A stretch of DNA of 64,000 nt from Thalassia testudinum (Eukaryota > Streptophyta > Magnoliopsida > Alismatales > Hydrocharitaceae). The position numbers and the translations under genes were made by a program. Location of the stretch: assembly GCA_037157565.1 (NCBI GenBank), contig JAZHRO010000073.1:19040501-19104500 (forward strand). Reading direction: 5' to 3'. The first letter of the stretch is position 1, and the number at the start of each line of letters is the position of its first letter. Positions 56,935-64,000 of the stretch are shown here, piece after piece. The notes under the pieces were generated by a model, which worked only from the letters and a program-made list of their open reading frames with translations, did no database searches and was not told the origin of the DNA.

Positions 56935-58290
56935 TACCCCCATGCTTACTCCTTGCTAGTCCCTAGCAAGGTTCATTCTGGCCATTATTCTCAGTCAAAA
57001 TTCAAAAGTGATTACTTAGACATTTTGTTACTTGTCAATAGGAGGAAATATACTAAAATCCTAATCTACAGAGACTAAATAGCACCCGGGTGTCTGCCAA
57101 AATATGAATCGCCTGAATCCTTGCTTTAAGGCATATCTATTTTTTCTTTTCATCTTTTCTCATTTTAGATTTTTGGAGTTGAGAGTGTGTTGGTAAATTT
57201 TTACGGCTATCCAACCCACCAAAAACTCAAAAAAGACTCTAAGTGCTAAGCATCTTGGTGTGAAGATCGTGATAGACTCACTCAACGGTAATTCAGACAG
57301 ACTTCGGGTTTCTACACCCCAAGGTGACTGGGAAAGGAAGTGTTTTACCTGAAGGTGTATCTATCCGATCGGTAGCTTTCTCCCTACTTTTATTTTACTT
57401 GGGGTCAACACAAGGATTTTTCAGTGTATATCTCCCCGACTTGCTCTACTTCCCCTCTTCTTCCTTAAGTGTTTTGGGTCTTTTTGTGCATTTAATGAGC
57501 TGGGTTCTGGACAACCGACCAATGGACTGCTACCCACGATCACTTGCCAGCCATACTCGTGCGGTGAAGTGTGGCTTATTTTATTCTTTTTCTTCTCTCT
57601 CTCTCTCTCTTTTTAGTAGGTGACTTCCCTGATCTCAAATTTCCCTAGAGGCAATAAAAAGAAGGTGGTCTTGTGGCTGGATTTTGGACAACTGGCCAAT
57701 GGGTTGTTACCCAAGACAACTTGCCAGCCATACCACCCTAGAAGGTTCATTAGCTACCCAATTTCTGTCAGAATCTCCGAGGAGTGAGTCAGTGCAAAAA
57801 TGTGTGCAGATGCTTATACTAAAAGTCCCTCTGAGTTAGAGGGCAAGTTGATAAGTCGTATACTTATCACCTTATTTTATTGGTGGATTAGAATAAATTA
57901 AGGTTGTAAGGATTTGAAGCTAAATCCATATTTTAACAGACACCAGGGCTGATTAAGTCTGAAAGCCTGAAAAGTCTAAGTGTTTAGGTTCTTTTCGTAT
58001 TATTTCCCACTATTGACAAATTCCTAATGCTTAAGTTTTTCTTCCTAAATCCATTTTTTATTTTATTTTATTTTATTTTATTCAGACTGATTAAATGAAC
58101 TCAGAATCATGTAAATTACCACCCCACCATGCTTAAGTTAGACAATGTCCTCATTGACAAATACATGGATGCAACAGGGGTTCAAAAAGATATTACCTGA
58201 GTGAAGTAAAATACCTGATCAGTCTGAATCTTCTGGGTTGCCTCCCAGGAAGTGCTGAGTTTAATGCCTCCAGCTGGGCGGTGCTTCGTG
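56935..58290 (-). other. PPT and 3' UTR of A3
   Basis: PPT complement TACCCCCATGCTTACT (56935-56950). Perfect pre-PPT hairpin at 56951-56971 (arms CCTTGCTAG and CTAGCAAGG). The empty GTAGC site at 57372-57376. GCTGG/CCAGC modules at 57499-57551 and 57676-57728. (TTTTA)n at 58054-58082. Internal PPT-like motif at 58121-58155 and GGGTTGCCTCCC at 58234. No gene. Confidence 0.8.
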
Positions 58291-59460
58291 TCATCCCTCA
58301 ATGAGGGTGACAACCTCCTTTAGGGGAACCTGGGTGAGGAAGTGTTTCAATCTATGACCATTGACTGTGAAAGTATGCCCAATGTTCGGATCTGCGATTT
58401 CAACCGCCCCATTGGAGTAGGGCTTGACTACCCTAAATGGTCTTGCCCACTTGGACCTGAGCTTCCCAGGAAAGAGTTTTAGTCGGGCGTCAAAAAGCCA
58501 AACTTGCTGGTTAGGCTCGAAGGTATTTTTATGGATGAGTCGGTTGTGGACGGCCTTCATTTTCTCCTTATATAGCCGACTATTCTCAAAAGCATCCCAA
58601 CGAATCTCCTCGAACTCAGAGAGTTGGAGCATCCTCTGCGCACCGGCTAACTGGGAATCCATGTTACATTACTTAACGGCCCAGTAAGCCTGGTGTTCCA
58701 ACTCAACAGGAAGGTGGCAAGCTTTGCCAAAGACCAGGAGATAAGGTGACATGCCTATCGGGGTCTTGAAAGTGGTCCGATATGCCCACAGGGCATCATC
58801 CAATCGTGCGGACCAGTCCTTCCTGTCAAATCTCACAATCTTCTGTAGAATGTTCTTGATCTGCCTGTTTGAGACCTCGGTCTGCCCATTCATTTGTAGA
58901 TGATACGGGGTGGCAATGCGGTGGGTAACCCCGTATTTTCTGAGTAGGGCACGGAATTGGGTGTGGATAAAATGACTTCCACCATCACTGATCATGGCAT
59001 TCGGTATTCCAAACCGAGAAAAGATGTTCTACTTAACAAAGTCCATGACAGCCTTATGATCGCATTGGCGAGTGGCAACGGCTTCAATCCATTTGGAGAC
59101 ATAGTCTACAGAGACTAAGATGTACTCAAAGCTGTTGGAGGGTGGAAAGGGACCCATAAAATCAATACCCCAAACATCGAAGATCTCGACGATCAGAATG
59201 GGCTGGAGGGGCATCATGTCTTTTCTGGTCATGGTCCCTAGAGTCTGGTAGTGAGAGCAAGTCTTAGCAAAGTTGTGTGCATCCTTAAATAAAGAAGGCC
59301 AGTAAAATCCGGACTGCAGAAACTTTACAGCCGTTTTCTTTCCTAAGAAGTGGCCACCACAAGCTTGGTTGTGACAAAAGGACAGCACACTCTGAACTTC
59401 ATCCTCTCGGATACACCTCCTGATGATCTAGTCGGCACAGAGGCGAAATTGCATGGGATC
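58291..59460 (-). pseudogene. Integrase of A3
   Basis: Zinc domain [15 protein letters not shown] with CSHYQ (second Cys of the pair replaced by Tyr). Core [28 protein letters not shown] and [15 protein letters not shown]-terminal region with KLRSKWARPFRVV (GPY altered to ARPF). It ends with GVTLIEG-type residues (VVTLIEG) and TGA just before 58290. TAG or TAA codons at about 59029, 58665 and 59431. Single frame otherwise. Confidence 0.87.
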
Positions 59461-59589
59461 ATTCCAGAAATAGTGCTTGGCTTCAACCAAGAACTTATCC
59501 CGTTGCTATCTGGACCAACTGTGCGGGGTTTGTCCTACAACCAGGTAGTTGACATAGTCAACATACCAAGGTAGTTTCCTATCTTGCAC

Positions 59590-61190
59590 AGCCAGAATTT
59601 ATTCATCGGGAATGGTGTTAGATAAGGGCAAGGAAGGCCTAATGTGGTCTGGGTGGAGTCTGGATAGGTGATCGGCCACCACATTCTTTGACCCGACTTT
59701 GTTGCGAATTTCCAGGTCAAATTCCTGCAAGAGCAGGATCCATCTGATGAGCCTGGGTTTCACATCCATTTTAGCCAATAGATGCCGGATGGCCGAGTGG
59801 TCCGTATAGATGGTCACATGGGATCCCAGAAGGTAAGATCGGAACTTTTCGAATCCAAAAACTACAGCGAGCAACTCTTTCTCTGTGACCGTATAATTCC
59901 GTTGGGCCTCGTCCAACGTTTTGCTTGCGTAGTAGATCACCACGGGTTTCTTGTCTTGTCTTTGTCCCAGAACTGCGCCTATGGCAAAGTCTAATGCATC
60001 ACACATGATCTCAAAATCCTAGGACCAGTCCAGGGGCTGAAGTACAGGTGCTGTGGAGACTAAGCCCCTGAGGGTGTGGTAAGCTTGGATGTAATAAGAG
60101 GTCATGTGGAATAGGGCGTCATTGGCTAGAAGGTTGGTCAAGGGTTTGGAGAGTTTGGAGAAGTCTTTGATGAACCTTCGGTAGAAGCCAACGTGTCCAA
60201 GGAACGAGCAGATTTGCCGGATCGAGCTTCGTGGGGGAAGTTTGGAAATCAAATCAACTTTAGCTTGATTCACCTCAATGCCCCTATGTGATACAATGTG
60301 ACCGAGGACGATTCCTTCTTGAACCATGAAATGGCTCTTTTCCCAACTTAACACCAAATTAACCTCGATACATCATTTTAGGATTTTCTCCAAGTTGCTC
60401 AAACAATGATCGAATGAATTCCCAAACACTGAGAAATCATCCATAAAGACCTCCAGGTATTCACCCACCATCTCTGAAATGATGGCTAGCATGCAACGCT
60501 GAAAGGTAGCAGGTGCATTGCATAACTCGAACGGCATACGACGGAATGCAAACGTGCCGTACGGGCAAGTAAATGTGGTCTTCTCTTGATCTTCAGGAGC
60601 AATTGCGACTTGATTATATCTTGAATATCCATCTCGGAAGCAAAAATACTTCTGCCCTACCAATCGCTCAAGAATCTGGTCGATGAATGGCAGGGGGAAA
60701 TGATCTTTCTTGGTCACCTCATTGAGCTTCCTGTAATCAATACACACCCGTCATGCGGTGGTGGTGTGGGTGGGGATGGATTCGCCATGCTCATTGGTGA
60801 CAACGGTGAGCCCGACTTTCTTTGGAACCACTTGAGTGGGGCTCACCCAGGGGCTATCGAAGATGGGATAGATGATGTCGGCATCATGCCATTTGATAAT
60901 TTCCTTCTTAATGACCTCCCGCATATTTGGGTTTAATCATCTCTGCATCTGATGGGAGGGTCACGCCCCATCTTCTACGTAAATCTTGTGGGTACAATAG
61001 GTGGGGCTAATTCCTCTCAAGTCTGAAATAGTCCAGCCAATGACAGCCCTATGTTCTGATAGGGTCGCAGTCAATCTAAGTTCATGATCCTTGGTTAGGT
61101 TGGCGTTGATAATTACTGGGAAGGTCTGGTCAGGTCCCAGGAAGACTTACTTGAGATTCTCAGGTAACGGCTTTAGTTTAGGTGTGGGTA
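59590..61190 (-). pseudogene. Reverse transcriptase-RNase H of A3
   Basis: RT from KLKPLPENLK (about 61170; the next codon is TAA or TAG) through MCIDYRKLNEVTKKDHFPLP to LEVFMDDFSVFG (MDD at 60436-60444). RNase H with [41 protein letters not shown] and [10 protein letters not shown], so all four acidic positions are present. Stops near 61149, 60970, 60372 and 60018. The order and length are normal for the family. Confidence 0.88.
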
Positions 61191-61440
61191 GAACAATGTT
61201 TGATGGAAAGGGGAAAGGCGGGAGTTGATCAACATCAATCTCCTCGAATGGTGTTGGTTGATGGTAATCAGCCCTACAAAGGTCCGTGTGCATAGATGGT
61301 GACGAGTCAGAACAGTCGTTACAAGGTTGGTAGTCCGAGACAGGACTAAGGGTGAGGCATTCCTCGACCAAAGGCTCCACGGGATCATGTTCCTCGATAC
61401 TGCCTCAATCGAAAGACTTGGTCACCCAGAAGATATCCAA

Positions 61441-61900
61441 CTACATCTTCTTGTCTCCGAAGGTGATTTCCATACATTCCGTGTCACAATCGATGTTGGC
61501 CTTAGCCGTAGCTAAGAAAGGTCTGCCTAGGATGATGGGTGTGTTTTGTAGTTGTTTAGGGACTTCCATGTCGAGCACCAAGAAGTCGACCAGGAAATAG
61601 AAGTCCTTGACCCGAACAATCACGTCCTCGACAACCCCCTTTGGGGTCTTCACAGATCTATCGGCCAACTGGATGGTCACAAGTGTGGGCGTCAACTCTC
61701 CGAATCCAAATTGGTGGTACAGGGTTGTCGAAATCAGATTAATGGAAACACCTAAGTCCAGGAGCGCTCTATCAAATGTCATGTCCCTGATATTGCAGGA
61801 TATCAAGAGTGCTCCTGGGTCAGTTTGTTTGAGCAAAAGGTTGCTCGATATCACGAAATTTGCTTGCTCTGAGAGCACAACCTTCCTAGGTGCTTGAGGT
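61441..61900 (-). pseudogene. Aspartic protease of A3
   Basis: Within an open 329-codon stretch: RALLDLGVSINLISTTLYHQ (DLG near 61756) and PIILGRPFLATAKANIDCDT. It ends at a TAG after FGDKKM (61441-61443), where the chimera copy reads MQLDIF. Confidence 0.82.
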
Positions 61901-63907
61901 CTTGGCTTACACTTTGGTGTACAGGCATCCTTCAGGAACTTGGCGTAAGTCGGAATGTGCTTGACGCCTTTGAGGAGCGGAATATTAATCTGAACCTGCT
62001 TAAAGATCTCCAAAAGCTCCTCATTCTCCATAACACTTTTCTTTCTCTTGATCGTCTCCAAGGCCTTGGGATATGGTGTCTGAATGTGAATAGGGTCAAT
62101 TTCTGGGTCCTTGGGTTTTTCTTGCTCCTCTTCAGAGTCGGGCATTTCAGGGGGTGGAGTCACGGGAGGAGTCGGCCATTTGGGATCCTGGGTTTTGGTG
62201 ACGCTTCTCAAGGTTACCACATTTGCAAAGGCATTGGGACCATGGGTTGATCCTTGAGAAAAAGAGGAAGAAGAAGAACCAAACCCAAGGGGTGTTTGTG
62301 GGGCTGGCTGGACCATGTGGGCCTGCCTAGGATTGCCTTGGAACCCTTGCGAATTGGGGCCTCTATTAATCACGTTTCGCGGGTTCGGTTGTGGCTGAGA
62401 AGGAAGGGATCTTTGTTGTTTACAATCCAATAGCTAGCTTAACTGTCCCTTCACTAAAGACATTTCCTTTTGGTGTTTTTGGTTCATTTCAGCCATTATT
62501 TTTATTAGGTTGTCCATTTGGTTTTGTGGGGGATGGGCTACCCTATTCGAATTATAGGGGGGTCTAACCGGTGGTCCTTGCTGATAGGAGGGCAGGTTTG
62601 GCTGCTGGTTTGGCCTGGGCTAGTTCTGAAATTGAGGCGATTTCTGGTTCCAAGCAAAGTTTGGGTGATTATGCCAGCCGACATTGTAGGTGTTGGAGAA
62701 AGGGTCAGGATTGAAATAACCTTGGATAGCCTAGACATCTTCAAAGATAGCAGGTGTCGAGGGGGAAGGAAGAGAGTAATCAAGGGTTGAGAGAGCAAAG
62801 GTCCCTCCTTGGAACATGGTCAGGGGTTGTTCCAGGTTCATTTGGCTTAGTGGCTAGACTAAGTCAACATTGTGAGCTCCCTTTGCTAGGGAGAGGGTCT
62901 GTAGCGGGTTCCTGATCTGGTTCAGTAATTCATCTATCTTTTTATCTACCAATTCAACTCGATCCAATTTCTTTGCAATGATATCCATGTCAACCGTTCT
63001 AGAATTTGCTTGTACCTCATAGATCCCACCACGGGGTTAACTGGATCGACTAAACTAGGTCATGGAGGCATTGTTGAGCGAATTTTTGCTCATTGACTCA
63101 AAGAGCTCAAACGTGCTCTCCTCGTCTTTGTTCAGGAAGTTTCCCCCACATGAGGCATCGACAAAGTTTCGAAGGATGCTGTCCAGACTGTGGTAGAAGA
63201 TCTGGGCCAATTGCCACCTTGGTACTTCATGGTGTAGTCATTTCCTCAATAGTTCATTAAATCTCTCCCATACCTCATGGAACTGTTCCCCGCCCTAAAG
63301 TGTAAAGGTGGTAATGGCTCTTCTGAGGGCATTGGTCCTTCCTATGGGGAAGAATTTCTTTAAGAATGCATGCCTCAGTTCTTCCCAAGTGGTGATGGGT
63401 CTTCCTAGGGTTCTAAGCCAGTGAGATGCTGTCTCTTAGTGAGAAGGAGAACATCTTAATCAAAACAATGTCTAGGCTAATGTTCTTGGGTTTTACAGTT
63501 CAAGCGATCTAGTTAAGATCCTCTAGGTGCTGGAAGGGGTCCTCATTTGAGCTTCCATGGAAGTGGCTCTGAATCAGGCTCAAGACGTTTGGTTTTAGCT
63601 CAAAATCATCTCCCTCTTCGGGGATCCTAAGGTGTGGCTCAATCCGAATCGCAGAAGGATTGTAGAAGTTGTGGAGGGGACTAGGTTGGTCCTGGAATGG
63701 TGGTGGATCAAGTGGTGATTGTCCTTGTGGGCCCTGGAAAGGTGGTGGTGGTTGCCCCTGTGGGTTCTGCAACCGATGTATGGCTTGCATGATAGTGTGG
63801 ATCTGTTGCTACTGAAGCCGGTGGTTTGCATTGATCTAGGCCTGGATGATGGCCATCGTATCTAGTGGGGGTTGGTCCTCAACCTCATCTACTTTAGGTT
63901 TGGCCAT
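61901..63907 (-). pseudogene. Gag of A3
   Basis: ATG 63907 (MAKPKVDEVEDQPPLDTMAI). Pro/Gln-rich segment (QGQPPPPFQGPQGQSP). Gag core with FLKKFFPIGRTNALRRAITT and FHEVWERFNELLRK. Then DPFSNTYNVGWHNHPNFAW, a Gln/Pro-rich tail and a basic KRKK stretch. In-frame stops (two TAG near 63838 and 63810) and at least one frame change between 63509 and 62430. No CCHC knuckle seen, unlike C-au. Confidence 0.78.
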
Positions 63908-64000
63908 GTCTCTAGCAAGATCAAGTCTCCTAGATTCCCGTTCCAAAATAAACAACTTGGGATGAAGTGATCATCTCCCGTGCATACACTAGAGAAGAGC

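Larger units (their letters stand above)
55569..64000 (-). mobile_element. Autonomous Athila-like element A3 (5' end beyond window)
   Basis: 3' LTR at 55569-56934, PPT, 3' UTR, integrase, RNase H, RT, protease and gag in order on the minus strand. The gag start is at 63907, and the leader and 5' LTR lie beyond 64000. The 3' LTR is inserted in the acidic ORF of F. It is the best preserved family A copy here: one frame from 62430 to 58291, with about a dozen stops. Confidence 0.9.

Noticed and set aside
1..64000. The window being a mitochondrial or plastid genome with transposon inserts
   Set aside because: Only about 4.5 kb is organelle-like, its rRNAs are truncated and substituted, and it sits inside an LTR. 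Everything else is nuclear-type nested retrotransposon DNA.

Overview
The window is plant nuclear DNA made almost entirely of nested LTR retrotransposons. I see no ordinary host gene. Three signs point to a seed plant. The primer-binding sites match the 3' end of plant tRNA-Asp. The pol proteins are of the Athila type of Ty3/gypsy elements, with a chromodomain-free integrase carrying the string YVSKWIEA and a reverse transcriptase carrying VFMDDF. A decayed piece of plant mitochondrial DNA carries the adjacent rrn18 and rrn5 genes. I cannot name the species. Letters A-F below are local names for element families.

Layout. 1-7928 (+): the 3' end of a non-autonomous element D, with the tail of an acidic ORF, a 3' UTR and a 3' LTR. 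The LTR is split by about 4.5 kb of mitochondrial DNA. 7929-9162 and 19159-19760 (-): an older acidic ORF (E) split by a 10 kb insertion. 9163-19158 (-): that insertion, a complete non-autonomous element (C-na) with two LTRs, a PBS, a PPT and a 564-codon acidic ORF. Its leader holds a solo Copia-type LTR flanked by TATAT repeats. 19761-43186 (-): a chimera of a family A 3' half (LTR, UTR, pol, gag tail) and a family B 5' half (gag, leader, PBS, LTR). It is interrupted at 21545-31767 by a complete plus-strand non-autonomous element (B-na) with a perfect 5-bp GTAGC duplication. 43187-43408 and 54749-55568 (+): remnants of another acidic-ORF element (F). F is split by 43409-54748 (-), a complete autonomous element (C-au), and cut by 55569-64000 (-), an autonomous family A element (A3) that runs off the window.

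How the parts relate. C-na and C-au share LTRs, PBS, leader, 3' UTR and PPT. Between those shared ends C-au has one long gag-pol frame and C-na has an acidic protein with no gag or pol motifs. Family B shows the same arrangement, and D, E and F carry related acidic ORFs. C-na, D, E and B all retain a C-terminal GLHH/GIHH motif. The acidic ORF therefore looks like a conserved cargo gene of non-autonomous elements that borrow replication from autonomous partners.

The 3' UTRs contain conserved structure that no coding function explains. There is a hairpin just upstream of the PPT in every family. There is an internal copy of the PPT motif. Families B and C have a tandem array of hairpins with an invariant UAUCUCGAA loop and variable but mostly paired stems. 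Families A and D have a paired module of about 53 nt closed by GCTGG/CCAGC.

All coding regions are decayed. Most in-frame stops are TAG at positions where relatives have CAG or TGG, as expected from deamination in methylated repeats.
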